Under the pieces are notes generated by a model, which saw only the letters and a list, made by a program, of their open reading frames with translations, did no database searches and was not told the DNA's origin. Made by a program: the position numbers and the translations under genes. From assembly GCA_003170825.1 (NCBI GenBank), contig PMYL01000007.1:17731-81730 (forward strand): a stretch of DNA of 64,000 nt, read 5' to 3'. Below, piece after piece: positions 41,360-49,990 of this stretch (positions within the stretch are counted from its first letter, which is position 1; each line of letters opens with the position of its first letter). The stretch comes from Acidobacteriaceae bacterium. GTDB lineage: Bacteria > Acidobacteriota > Terriglobia > Terriglobales > Acidobacteriaceae.

Positions 41360-42085
41360 ATGGAACAGTTCCCATGCGGCCGTCGCGTCGCATTCTTCGG
41401 CGGCAGTTTCGACCCGCCCCATCTGGGCCATCTGGCCGTGGCGCGCGCTGCCCGCGCTGCCCTCGGCCTCGATACCGTGCTCTTCGCCCCGGTCGGCGCG
41501 CAGCCGCTCAAGCTGTATGGATCGACCGCCAGCTTTGAAGACCGCCTGGCCATGACCCGGCTGGCCATAGCCGGCGAGCCTGGTTTCGCGATCTCCCTGG
41601 CCGATGCGCCCAAGCCCTCGGGCGCGCCCAACTATACTCTGGAGACCCTCCAGAGCCTGCGCGCCGGGCTCCCGCCCGATGGCGCTCTGTTTTGCCTGAT
41701 GGGCGCCGACTCGTTTGCCGGGCTGCGCCGCTGGCATCGTGCTGCGGATATTCCTTTTGTGGCGCCTTTGATCGTCGCCTCACGGCCCTCCCAGTCTCGT
41801 TGGCGGCTGGACGGCCTCAAGGCCGCGCTGCCGGAGGGATTGGCGATTGAAGCAGCGGTGGAAGCCGGCGTAGCCGAGTCCGAAATCGAGGTTCGGCGCT
41901 GCCTGCTCCGCAACCCGGCGGGTGACAGCGCGCCGTTTTACCTGCTGCCGGGGCTGGAGGTCGAGATCAGCGCCTCTGAGATTCGGGAGCAGGTCCGCGC
42001 GGCTGCCGGAGGCCGGGCGCCGGTACGCGAACTGCTTCCCGCTCCCGTTTCGGCTTACATTCGCGCCCACGGACTCTATCGCTGA
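41360..42085 (+). CDS. nadD: Nicotinate-nucleotide adenylyltransferase
   Basis: 241 aa from ATG 41360. Joins ATP with nicotinate mononucleotide to give deamido-NAD. VAFFGGSFDPPHLGHLAVA carries the nucleotidyltransferase motif GxFDPxHxGH; CLMGADSFAGLRRWH and the final VEISASEIREQVRA, with the ISxTxIR-like site, identify NadD. The middle has an insertion (GLAIEAAVEAGVAESEIEVRRCLL) longer than in E. coli. rsfS follows after 28 bases, the usual nadD-rsfS pair. Confidence 0.95.
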   Translation: MEQFPCGRRVAFFGGSFDPPHLGHLAVARAARAALGLDTVLFAPVGAQPLKLYGSTASFEDRLAMTRLAIAGEPGFAISLADAPKPSGAPNYTLETLQSLRAGLPPDGALFCLMGADSFAGLRRWHRAADIPFVAPLIVASRPSQSRWRLDGLKAALPEGLAIEAAVEAGVAESEIEVRRCLLRNPAGDSAPFYLLPGLEVEISASEIREQVRAAAGGRAPVRELLPAPVSAYIRAHGLYR

Positions 42086-42113
42086 CTTGCTCCTGTCTGA
42101 TTGAAGGGCTACG

Positions 42114-42779
42114 ATGAAGCTCGGAGAACTATCGCAACGAATGACGACCGAGACAAAGCAGCAAACCCGCATCCTCGTGCAAGCCGCCGCCGCGGTCTGT
42201 GAAGACAAGAAGGGCGAAGACACCCGCATCCTCGAACTCGACCCCATCGACGCCGGCCTGTCCGACTTCTTCCTCGTTACTTCCGCCACTAACGACCGCC
42301 AGGCCGTCGCCATCGCCGATGAAATCGAGCACAAGCTCAAGAAGGAATTCGGCGCATACCCCAACTCCGTCGAGGGCCGCCGCCAGGGCGAATGGATCCT
42401 CCTCGACTATGTGGACTTTGTGGTCCACGTCTTTCTCACCGAGCGCCGCGCCTTCTACGACATCGAGCGGCTGCGCAAGTCCGCACGTCCGCTCACCCCG
42501 GCCGAGTTCGACGCCGAACTGAAGGCCGCCCTCGCCGCCCGGACCCGCGCCGCCCGTAGGAATGCCTCCGCCAAGGCCAGGCCGGTCGCCGCCAAAGTTG
42601 CGGTCGAATCCACGGCGAAGAAGTCCGCAAAGAAGGCGCCGGCGGCTGCCAAGTCCTCTGTTGCGAAGAAGGCGATGGCGAAGTCCGCCGCAAAGAAGGC
42701 CCCAGCACGAAAGTCCGCGCCAAAGAAAACTGCCGCGAAGAAGGCTGTTGCCACGAAGAAGACAAGCAAGAAGGATTGA
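42114..42779 (+). CDS. rsfS: Ribosome silencing factor RsfS with an H1-like basic tail
   Basis: 221 aa, while RsfS is usually ~105-130 aa. Residues ~15-130 are the Iojap domain: VCEDKKGEDTRILELDPID, LSDFFLVTSATNDRQAVAIADEI, EGRRQGEWILLDYVDFVVHVF. RsfS binds uL14 on the large subunit and blocks subunit joining in poor growth. Residues ~140-221 are an added Lys/Ala/Pro-rich tail (KKSAKKAPAAAKSS, AKSAAKKAPARKSA, KKTAAKKAVATKK) like histone H1. AAGGG five bases before ATG 42114 supports this start. A strong terminator ends the transcript. Confidence 0.95.
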   Translation: MKLGELSQRMTTETKQQTRILVQAAAAVCEDKKGEDTRILELDPIDAGLSDFFLVTSATNDRQAVAIADEIEHKLKKEFGAYPNSVEGRRQGEWILLDYVDFVVHVFLTERRAFYDIERLRKSARPLTPAEFDAELKAALAARTRAARRNASAKARPVAAKVAVESTAKKSAKKAPAAAKSSVAKKAMAKSAAKKAPARKSAPKKTAAKKAVATKKTSKKD

Positions 42780-42841
42780 CCGGTTCGCGGCTTCGGGTTT
42801 GTGCGGCAAGCCCTCCGGTTTTGAAGGAGTCAGAACAATAC

Positions 42842-42869
42842 AAAGGGCGCCCCGAGGGGCGCCCTTTTT
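42842..42869. terminator. Bidirectional intrinsic terminator between rsfS and the TonB receptor
   Basis: AAAGGGCGCCCC (42842-42853) pairs perfectly with GGGGCGCCCTTT (42856-42867), with T runs on the plus strand and A runs on the other side. It is well placed to end rsfS (stop 42779) and the convergent TonB receptor gene (stop 42889). Confidence 0.88.
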
Positions 42870-42888
42870 GTTGTGGCCTTCGATTCAA

Positions 42889-45800
42889 TTAGAAGACAAA
42901 GGTGCCCTTCAACTGGATCAGCCGTGGCGAGGCGTCGCCGCCAAGGAACGCGCCCAGGACCGAGGTTGGCGTGCTGGCCGCGCTGTAAAGGAGGCCATCG
43001 CTGGATCCGTCAGCCACGTCGGAAAGCGGAAGCTGGAAGTTCGTGTGGTTGAACAGATTGAAGAACTGCACTGCAACCTTCAGCTTGGCCGTTTCCATTC
43101 TGGGGATCTTGAAGCCCTTGGACAGATCCAGATCAAAGTCCGTGTAGTTCGGCCCATACAGTTGGTTGCGCCGTTGCTGCCCGTAGTCGGTCGCGGGTAC
43201 AAAGTGGGAGGCAAAGTCGCAAGGCGTGGTGGCATGCGCCTTGCCGCCGCAATGGTGGTTGAAGTTGTTGTCGAGCTGCATGGCGAGCGCACCAACTCCA
43301 TAGGTAGGAGTAGTGGTTCCATCCGCCACCGAGAAGGGATAGCCGGAGTTGTGGAAGACGGTGCCGGCCAACTCCCAGTTGTCTACCAGAATCCTCGGCC
43401 CGGCAAAATGCGGGATGTTGATGGTGTAGTTGGCGCTGATGTAGTGCCGCGTATCGTAATCCGCGTTGCCGTAGTTCTGGGCAAGGATGTGGGGATTGAT
43501 CTGGCCGATGGGGTTGATGCCGAAGGCGTCGAAGCCGCCGTTGGAGCTGGTATCCAGCGCGTGGCCATAGACGTAGTTGAACTGCAGGGTGATCCAGCTG
43601 AGGCGGCTGGTTGCGGTGACCTGCAATCCATTGTAGTTCGAGCTCGAGCCGCTGTAGAACTCGGTGACCGAGCCCAGCGAGGCGTTGGGCCGGGCAGCAG
43701 GCAGTGACGCGATCACACTGCTATACGCGTTTGGCATCCGTTGGACAGGCTGATGATAGGTGTGGTTGCCAACGTAGGTCACCGCAATCGCCGTGTTCTT
43801 GGCAACCTGGTGCTCGATGGCAAGACTCCACTCTTCATAGGTCGGCAAGGAAATCTTATGCGCCACCGATATGAAGGTCGGCCGGGTAAAGACTCCGCCG
43901 GATGTGTGACCGCCGGATGTGACGCCGCCGGTTGCGCAATAGATGCTGAGCGGATCCGGGCAGGTGCCGGCCGCATTCAGGTAATAGCCGCCTAAGGGAA
44001 ACAGAGCCTGGAGCGCGTTGTTCGAGGTGACTGCGATGGCGTGGCCGCTTCCCGTCTGGGTGGGGCCAAGAGGAGTAGCAGTGCCCCCTGAACTATAAGA
44101 ATAACCGGTGGCTGCGCTAAAAGCCGCACCCAGGACGGTAAACCGGTCTTCGTTGGGCACGTTTCCGACCAGGTCGCCCATGATCTGCGCGGGGAAGTAA
44201 TCGGCAAACATGCCAAAGCCGCCGCGGACCGTGGTCTTGGAACCGGGTCCGCTGGGAAGATACGAGAAGCCCACGCGGGGTTCCCAGGCAATATTCTGCT
44301 GCTGGAAGAAGGCTTGCGACCGGCCGGAGGCGATCAGGCTGTTGTACGGGGTCGCTCTGCTGGTCGGCAGCGAACTGAAGTCCTGCGAGAAGTTCGAAAC
44401 GCAGTTGGTGCGGCAGAGCGGGTTCGAGTTGTGCTCTACTCGCAATCCGGCAGTGATCGTCAAGTTCGGAATTGGCTTCCATTGATCCTGGACATAGAAG
44501 CCCTCCACGTAGAGCGCAACCGGCTCGGAAAGACGCTGCGGGAAGCGCTCTAACCATTCATCGCCCCAGCCGGCAGCAAAGGAGCCCTGATCAAGGACTA
44601 CGTTCTCGCCGCCGCCGAATTTGATGTTGTGCTCGCTATCCGTATAGTCGGTGATGTCGTCCCGGCGGAAGGCATAGCCGACCTTCCAGTTATTCTTGCC
44701 CTTGGTCCAGCTCAGATCGTCGGTGAACTGGTAACCGGTTACGTTGCGGCCCTGCGGGAAGGCATAGTCCGCGCCGCCGACCCAGTCGGAGGCACTCCCG
44801 GAGATGTCCCAATCGCCGCCGGTAGCATAACCTTCAGGGATCAGCGTGAAGGGAATGCTGGAGCTTCCCAAGGTGAGGCCATTTGTGTTGGTAAAGATCG
44901 CGCGGTAATAGCTCGCCGCGAACAGAAACTGGTTGGTGAGTTGCGGGGTGAAAGTGTGCGTCTCGTTCAACTGTCCTTCATAGGAAGGCTGCGGGCTTGC
45001 CGCGTCGAAGATTGGATCCAGGAAGCTGGTTTGCGTCGGCTGCACGCCATGATCCACCTTCGAGTGGATATAGATGTGATCGTTGGCGGAGAGATTCACA
45101 TCCAGGCGGTCGTTTACAAGCCATTCCTGGGCGAAGTTGGTGGTCTGGCCGTTGAATATCCAGGTGTCGGGATCGGCAGTATCCTGGGACCCTGCAGAGT
45201 AGTTCCTAGCATTATTGTAGTAGCCGAAGATCTTCTGGTACATCCCGGATTCCGCGGAGAGGCCGTTGTACGCAAGGTTACCGTAAGGTGCGTACGCGTT
45301 TGTGGCTGATGCGCCAAGAATAGCGGCCTGATAGTTGGGGCTGGGAGCATAGACAGGTCCCCGGACCGGAATAATAACCCGGATCCCCTCCGTATCGATG
45401 AACCCGTATATCTTGTTCTTCTTGAGGGGCCCGCCCACCGCGGCGGCCCACTGGTTCGCGTTGTCAAAGTTGCGCGGCGAACCGTAGTACTTGTTGAACC
45501 AGCTGTTTGCGTTCATGGCGCGGCCGTTCCACAGGTAAAGAAGATTGCCGTGCCACTTGCTGCCGCCGGAGCGGGAGATTTCGTTCACCTGCGCCCCGCC
45601 CAGGCCGCCGAAGGCCGCGTCGTAGCTGTTGGTGGTAACCGTCACAGTCTCGACGTCGTTGGCGCCCAGCAGCAGGTTCGTCGCGCCTGAGTTGTTCAGG
45701 TTCAGGTAGGGATCGCCCTCGTACCCGCCGTTGACGGTAAAGGTATTCGAGGTACCCGGCAGACCGTTGGTGGAGAAGTTGCCGTAGCCGCCCTGGGTAT

Positions 45801-46326
45801 TCATCACAGCGCCGGGAGTGGTCTGAGCCACGAAGGTCAGGTCGCCGCCGGGGTTGGGCAGGTTCTGGAGCTGCTGCAGGTCGAAGCTGGTGGAAAGCTG
45901 CGCGTCTTCCACGTGCAGAACCTGGATGGCGCCGCTGCTGACCTCAACCGTGGTGGAGGCCTTGCCGACTGTCAGCTTGACGCTCAGTTGGGTGACGACG
46001 CCTGCGGAAACGTTGGTTTCCTGGGTTGTCGTTTCGAATCCGGCTGCAGTGATCGATACCTTGTACCTGCCCGGCTCAAGCAACGATACGCGATAGTCAC
46101 CGACCCTGTCGGTCGTTACAGTCTTGACCTGGTCATTCGCGTCGTTGGTGATTGTCACCTGGGCACCCGGCAGAATGGCGCCCGTCGCATCCGTCACGGT
46201 GCCGACAATGTCGCCGGAGATGTTTGATTGGGCGTAGGCAACCGGGGCTGTGGTATTCGCCACAAAACCGGCAACGGCCAGTAGGCTCAACACTAGGGCC
46301 GCACTCTGCAACCGGAAAATTCGCAT
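42889..46326 (-). CDS. TonB-dependent receptor, Oar-like with carboxypeptidase-regulatory domain
   Basis: 1145 aa outer-membrane protein. Signal peptide ending near AVAYAQ. Residues ~35-120 are the CarboxypepD-regulatory-like domain (GDIVGTVTDATGAILPGAQV, TTDRVGDYRVSLLEPGRYKV). A plug-like region follows (FSTNGLPGTSNTFTVNGGYE) with TVTTNSYDAAFGGLGGAQVNE, typical of acidobacterial Oar-like receptors, then the long beta-barrel ending in LKGTFVF with the terminal Phe of outer-membrane proteins. Likely takes up large or oligomeric substrates or has an adhesion role; substrate unknown. It sits between rsfS and rlmH, opposite in direction. Confidence 0.93.
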   Translation of the reverse strand: MRIFRLQSAALVLSLLAVAGFVANTTAPVAYAQSNISGDIVGTVTDATGAILPGAQVTITNDANDQVKTVTTDRVGDYRVSLLEPGRYKVSITAAGFETTTQETNVSAGVVTQLSVKLTVGKASTTVEVSSGAIQVLHVEDAQLSTSFDLQQLQNLPNPGGDLTFVAQTTPGAVMNTQGGYGNFSTNGLPGTSNTFTVNGGYEGDPYLNLNNSGATNLLLGANDVETVTVTTNSYDAAFGGLGGAQVNEISRSGGSKWHGNLLYLWNGRAMNANSWFNKYYGSPRNFDNANQWAAAVGGPLKKNKIYGFIDTEGIRVIIPVRGPVYAPSPNYQAAILGASATNAYAPYGNLAYNGLSAESGMYQKIFGYYNNARNYSAGSQDTADPDTWIFNGQTTNFAQEWLVNDRLDVNLSANDHIYIHSKVDHGVQPTQTSFLDPIFDAASPQPSYEGQLNETHTFTPQLTNQFLFAASYYRAIFTNTNGLTLGSSSIPFTLIPEGYATGGDWDISGSASDWVGGADYAFPQGRNVTGYQFTDDLSWTKGKNNWKVGYAFRRDDITDYTDSEHNIKFGGGENVVLDQGSFAAGWGDEWLERFPQRLSEPVALYVEGFYVQDQWKPIPNLTITAGLRVEHNSNPLCRTNCVSNFSQDFSSLPTSRATPYNSLIASGRSQAFFQQQNIAWEPRVGFSYLPSGPGSKTTVRGGFGMFADYFPAQIMGDLVGNVPNEDRFTVLGAAFSAATGYSYSSGGTATPLGPTQTGSGHAIAVTSNNALQALFPLGGYYLNAAGTCPDPLSIYCATGGVTSGGHTSGGVFTRPTFISVAHKISLPTYEEWSLAIEHQVAKNTAIAVTYVGNHTYHQPVQRMPNAYSSVIASLPAARPNASLGSVTEFYSGSSSNYNGLQVTATSRLSWITLQFNYVYGHALDTSSNGGFDAFGINPIGQINPHILAQNYGNADYDTRHYISANYTINIPHFAGPRILVDNWELAGTVFHNSGYPFSVADGTTTPTYGVGALAMQLDNNFNHHCGGKAHATTPCDFASHFVPATDYGQQRRNQLYGPNYTDFDLDLSKGFKIPRMETAKLKVAVQFFNLFNHTNFQLPLSDVADGSSDGLLYSAASTPTSVLGAFLGGDASPRLIQLKGTFVF

Positions 46327-46776
46327 CGAACTCCTCCAAAGAATTAGTGGCGGCCGGAAGGCTCCTTTCGGAAGCTTTTCGATCCGCGTATTGCGCTTCG
46401 GCGTCTCGGTTTGGGGGGTGAGCCCGATCCGCAGTGAGATGCAAAATCTGAAAACGTTAACACGAAAGAGATAAGGTCAGGCTTCATCCTGCGGATCGCG
46501 CAATGCCGAACGCAATCCCAGGCGATGCCAGGGACAACTCTCCATGATAATTAGTGCATGACGGATGCCAATCTGCACCTATGCAAGAAATAATTTGTTT
46601 GTCATTGAAAATAAACGATTTATTAACATCCTGTTCACCCCCCAAATATTGATCAAATATGAAATTGCGGAGAATTTGGCTCCCATATTCCAAAAACGGG
46701 CAGTGCCTCTCGTTTTTGGGGAATCCTCGCCATCCCCAGCTTCCGGATATCGGCGCCTTGGGGTATCCTCCTCCCC
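46327..46776. other. Comparatively AT-rich intergenic region between the TonB receptor and rlmH
   Basis: Divergent promoter region for the TonB receptor (minus) and rlmH (plus). The segment 46540-46680 is visibly AT-rich for this genome (TAATTTGTTTGTCATTG, AATAAACGATTTATTAA). GAGGAG-type ribosome binding sequence for the receptor is at 46330-46340 on the minus strand. No gene is recognised; minus-strand frames here are short. Confidence 0.45.
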
Positions 46777-47226
46777 ATGCACCTCACGCTCGCCCATATC
46801 GGCGCCCGGCCCGGCTCCAAAGACGAATTCGACGCTCTCACTCAAATCTACCTCGGCCGTTGCTCGGCGTTTGCGCGCTGCCAATCCGAGGCATTCCGCA
46901 CGGAGGAAGCGATGCTCGAGTGGTTGGCCCGGCAGCAGGGCCGCACGACCGCCGTCGCTGTGCTGTTCGACAGCCGCGGCCGGCAAATGACCTCCGAGGC
47001 CTTCGCCGCTTGGCTGGGCGCGCGCCGCGACGAGGGAACCCAGCACATCGTCTTCGCCATCGGACCGGCCAGCGGGTGGTCCGAGCCCGCTCGCGAGCGA
47101 GCCCAACTGCTGCTCTCGCTTGGGTCCATGACACTGGCCCACGCGCTGGCCCGGCTGGTGGCAGCCGAACAGCTCTACCGGGCATTTACAATTCTGACTG
47201 GCCACCCCTATCACGCAGGCCACTGA
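46777..47226 (+). CDS. rlmH: 23S rRNA (pseudouridine1915-N3)-methyltransferase RlmH
   Basis: 149 aa. SPOUT methyltransferase that methylates the N3 of pseudouridine 1915 in helix 69, acting on assembled 70S ribosomes. MHLTLAHIGARPGSKDEFDALTQIYLGRC is the family N-terminus; AVLFDSRGRQMTSEAFAAWL, IVFAIGPASGW and SLGSMTLAHALARLVAAEQLYRAFTILTGHPYH are the trefoil-knot and C-terminal signatures. The usual second Gly-Gly in the IGGA motif is Gly-Pro (IGPASG). It belongs to the nadD-rsfS-rlmH neighbourhood but is separated by the TonB receptor gene. Confidence 0.94.
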   Translation: MHLTLAHIGARPGSKDEFDALTQIYLGRCSAFARCQSEAFRTEEAMLEWLARQQGRTTAVAVLFDSRGRQMTSEAFAAWLGARRDEGTQHIVFAIGPASGWSEPARERAQLLLSLGSMTLAHALARLVAAEQLYRAFTILTGHPYHAGH

Positions 47227-47310
47227 GGACTGGCCGTCCAGGCAATGCTCTTCGTCTTCCGCGCTAAGTCAACCTATACTGTCAGCAGGAACGTGAATCG
47301 CCGTCGGCTA

Positions 47311-47338
47311 TTCCCTGTTCCCTATTCCCTGTTTCCTG
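47311..47338. repeat. Heptamer tandem repeat upstream of cobO
   Basis: TTCCCTG, TTCCCTA, TTCCCTG, TTTCCTG in direct tandem, ten bases before the cobO start. Related to the runs at 5563 and 21516. Confidence 0.65.
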
Positions 47339-47347
47339 ATCTCTCTT

Positions 47348-47884
47348 ATGACCGACTCCCGGCGAGGACTGATCCTGATCAACACCGGCCCCGGCAAGGG
47401 CAAGACCACCGCTGCCATGGGCACGGCCCTGCGCGCCGTGGGCAACGGCATGAAGGTGCTCATGCTTCAGTTCCTCAAGGGCTCCTGGCATTACGGCGAG
47501 CTCGATGCTGTCCAGGCCTTCGGTTCCAACTTCATCCTCAGGCAGATGGGCCGCGGCTTTGTGAAGGTGGGCGGCGCGGAGACCGACCCTGAAGACATCC
47601 GCCTGGTGGAGGCGGCCTGGGCTGAAGCGCGCCAGGCCATCTACTCCGGTGAGTGGGATATGGTGATCCTGGACGAGATCAACTACGCCATCGGCTACGG
47701 AATGTTGGACCCCGCGGTGGTGGCCGAGGCTCTGCGCGGGCGCCCGGAGATGGTGCATGTGATCCTGACCGGCCGCAACGCCCACCCGCTGCTGCTGGAG
47801 CTGGCCGATACCGTTACCGAGATGCGCGAAGTAAAACATGCCTACCAGAAAGGCATCCTGGCCCAGCGCGGCATAGAATATTGA
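47348..47884 (+). CDS. cobO: Cob(I)yrinic acid a,c-diamide adenosyltransferase
   Basis: 178 aa, CobA/CobO/BtuR family. Adds the 5'-deoxyadenosyl group to reduced corrinoids, for synthesis or salvage of coenzyme B12. The P-loop NTGPGKGKTTAAMG is at the N-terminus; MLQFLKGSWHYGE, WDMVILDEINYAIGYGM and VILTGRNAHPLLLELADTVTEM are family motifs. No cobalamin riboswitch is visible upstream and no other cob gene is near, which favours corrinoid salvage. 84 bases separate it from accD. Confidence 0.95.
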   Translation: MTDSRRGLILINTGPGKGKTTAAMGTALRAVGNGMKVLMLQFLKGSWHYGELDAVQAFGSNFILRQMGRGFVKVGGAETDPEDIRLVEAAWAEARQAIYSGEWDMVILDEINYAIGYGMLDPAVVAEALRGRPEMVHVILTGRNAHPLLLELADTVTEMREVKHAYQKGILAQRGIEY

Positions 47885-47968
47885 TGCGACCACAACTTGA
47901 GGCGCGGGTCTTTCCCCCGTCACTTTGAACAAACGCGAATTCCGCCCCCGATTTGAGAAAGAGTTTGA

Positions 47969-48847
47969 ATGTCCTGGTTCAAGCGTGATGACGGCAATTA
48001 CGAATCCGGTTCCGGCGACGATAGCGCCGTGGACGCGGCCGGCAAAACGGTTCGCACCGAGGGTCTGTGGATCAAATGCCTGGGCTGCCGCCAGCCCATT
48101 TTTAAGCCGGATCTCGAAGCCAACCTGAACGTCTGCCCCAAGTGCCGGCACCACTTCAAGATCGGCGCCCGCCAGCGCATCGGCCTGCTGCTCGAACCCG
48201 GCTACGAGCTGGTGGACGGCGGCCTGCGCTCCACTGATCCGCTCAACTTCACCGACGTAAAACCCTACAAGAAGCGGCTCCGCGCCGCGCAAGAAGCCAC
48301 CGGGCTCGATGATGCCATCCTCAACGCAGTCGGCCAGCTTGGACCCCACGCGGTTGTCCTAAGCGCCATGGAGTACAGCTTCATCGGCGGCTCCATGGGC
48401 GCCGTGGTGGGCGAGACCATCGCCCGCGCCGTGGACCGCGCCCGGCTGGGCCGCAAGCCGCTCATCGTCGTCGCGGCCTCCGGAGGCGCGCGCATGATGG
48501 AGGGCGTGGTCAGCCTGATGCAGATGGCCAAGATCTCCACCGCGCTGGCCCAGTTGGACGACGCGTGCGTGCCTTACATTTGCGTGCTCACCGATCCCAC
48601 CACCGGCGGCGTCACCGCCAGCTTCGCCATGCTGGGCGACCTGAACATCGCCGAGCCCGGCGCCCTCATCGGTTTCGCCGGCCCCCGCGTCATCGAGCAG
48701 ACCATCCGCCAAAAGCTCCCCGAAGGCTTCCAGCGCTCCGAGTTCCTGCTGGAAAAGGGCTTCCTCGACGCGGTAGTCCATCGCCGCGAGTTGAAATCCT
48801 ACCTGATCCGCGCGCTGGAGTTCCTGAAGACCCCGGCGATTGGCTGA
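47969..48847 (+). CDS. accD: Acetyl-CoA carboxylase carboxyltransferase subunit beta
   Basis: 292 aa. Forms the alpha2-beta2 carboxyltransferase that transfers CO2 from biotin to acetyl-CoA. An N-terminal zinc ribbon is complete (CLGC ... CPKC). GGSMGAVVGETIARAVDRA, LIVVAASGGARMMEGVVSLMQMAKIS and LTDPTTGGVTASFAMLGDLNIAEPGALIGFAGPRVIEQT are the crotonase-fold motifs. accA is not in the window. Commonly accD is followed by folC; here folC is 6.7 kb away (55525) with the polyketide operon and dnaN between. It converges on the flavoprotein gene with a 9-base gap. Confidence 0.97.
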   Translation: MSWFKRDDGNYESGSGDDSAVDAAGKTVRTEGLWIKCLGCRQPIFKPDLEANLNVCPKCRHHFKIGARQRIGLLLEPGYELVDGGLRSTDPLNFTDVKPYKKRLRAAQEATGLDDAILNAVGQLGPHAVVLSAMEYSFIGGSMGAVVGETIARAVDRARLGRKPLIVVAASGGARMMEGVVSLMQMAKISTALAQLDDACVPYICVLTDPTTGGVTASFAMLGDLNIAEPGALIGFAGPRVIEQTIRQKLPEGFQRSEFLLEKGFLDAVVHRRELKSYLIRALEFLKTPAIG

Positions 48848-48856
48848 CGGCCACTC

Positions 48857-49990
48857 TCACTCTGCCGGTTTGGCAAGCAAGTACCGTTCAGGGATTCTGG
48901 TCGACGCGGCGATCCATCTCATCGCATTGGGGAAGAGTGAAAGGCAGAGCGGCGCCAGCTTGCGGCCCACGCTGGTTACCATGGCTCGTGAGAGCAATGT
49001 TGCCAAGGCCATGCCGCGCCTCAGTTGCGAGTGAAGCCTGCGGTGGTAATCTTCCGCGCCCGCGCCTGCCAGGTACATCTCCGCAGCGAGGCTTCCGCTG
49101 TGCAAGGCGATCGACATGCCGTCTCCAGTGAAAGAGGGGATCACAGCGGCTTGATCGCCTACACGCCAAAGGCTGGAGACACCTCCTGCAAGATAACCAT
49201 ACGGAATGGAAGAGATGGCCAGCGGCCGCTCCCACAAGGCCTTTGCGCCTTGCAGACGCTGCCGTATCTGCCGGTTGTCATCGAGTAACGCTGCAAGCAG
49301 CTCAGTCCATCCGCCTATCCTGCGCAATACCCTGCGATGCACCACCAGGCACAAGTTGGCCACGTCGCCTTCTACCAGAGAGAGTCCTCCATATCCGCCC
49401 GGGAAGAGAAAGAGCTCCATGAACTCCCGCAAAGCCTCAATCTGGACCTGCGCCAGTTGCCAGTGCAGTTTGAAGCCGATGAGGTCGCCCTGCGCGCCGC
49501 GCCCGCGCTCCCAACCGCGCAGATCATGCTTCCCGTTGGCAAGGAACACTGTCCGCGCGCATAGCGATTCTCCGTTGCGGAGTTGTACAAGCCAGACATC
49601 GTCGCGCCTCGCAAGGCTGTCAACAAGTGCGCCGAGCCGTAGTTCGCACCCACTCTCTGCCGCGCGCGCCATCATGGCCGCATCCAGTGCGCGCCGTGAA
49701 AGCGAGAGCGCGGTGAAGGGCAGAGCCGCTTCCACTACCCGTTGCTTTGAAGACAGCCGCACAAAGCGGATCGTGGCCGCACCGAGAGCGAGTGGATTGA
49801 TTCCAGCAACGCCCAGATACTCCACAGTTTCGCGGCTCAAGAACTCACCGCAAACCTTGTGGTGGGGGTAGCGCTCTTTCTCAAGCAGAGTAACATCGCG
49901 TCCCGCGGCTGCAAGACGCATGGCAACCATTGATCCCGCGAGACCACCGCCGATCACCAGATGGTCGATTGTTCGGCGTGGCGCGTTCAC
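48857..49990 (-). CDS. FAD-dependent oxidoreductase of the type III PKS operon
   Basis: 377 aa. The Rossmann FAD motif is at the N-terminus (HLVIGGGLAGSMVAMRLAAAGRDVTLLEK), and the GD motif in LWRVGDQAAVIPSFTGDGMSIALHSG. PHHKVCGEFLS is typical of the geranylgeranyl-reductase-like flavoprotein group. It is the third gene of the operon T3PKS-methyltransferase-flavoprotein; its start overlaps the methyltransferase stop by four bases. It probably hydroxylates, oxidises or reduces the polyketide product. By eye the operon is less GC-rich than its neighbours. Confidence 0.88.
   Translation of the reverse strand: MNAPRRTIDHLVIGGGLAGSMVAMRLAAAGRDVTLLEKERYPHHKVCGEFLSRETVEYLGVAGINPLALGAATIRFVRLSSKQRVVEAALPFTALSLSRRALDAAMMARAAESGCELRLGALVDSLARRDDVWLVQLRNGESLCARTVFLANGKHDLRGWERGRGAQGDLIGFKLHWQLAQVQIEALREFMELFLFPGGYGGLSLVEGDVANLCLVVHRRVLRRIGGWTELLAALLDDNRQIRQRLQGAKALWERPLAISSIPYGYLAGGVSSLWRVGDQAAVIPSFTGDGMSIALHSGSLAAEMYLAGAGAEDYHRRLHSQLRRGMALATLLSRAMVTSVGRKLAPLCLSLFPNAMRWIAASTRIPERYLLAKPAE

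Noticed and set aside
46449..46462. AAAACGTTAACAC as a LacI-family operator upstream of the TonB receptor
   Set aside because: Only a short half-palindrome resemblance; no regulator gene or second copy to support it.
5563..47338. Heptamer runs as a CRISPR array or phage repeat
   Set aside because: Units are only 7 bases with no spacers, and no cas genes are in the window.
47227..47347. Cobalamin riboswitch before cobO
   Set aside because: Intergenic space is too short and lacks the B12-box; it contains a heptamer repeat instead.
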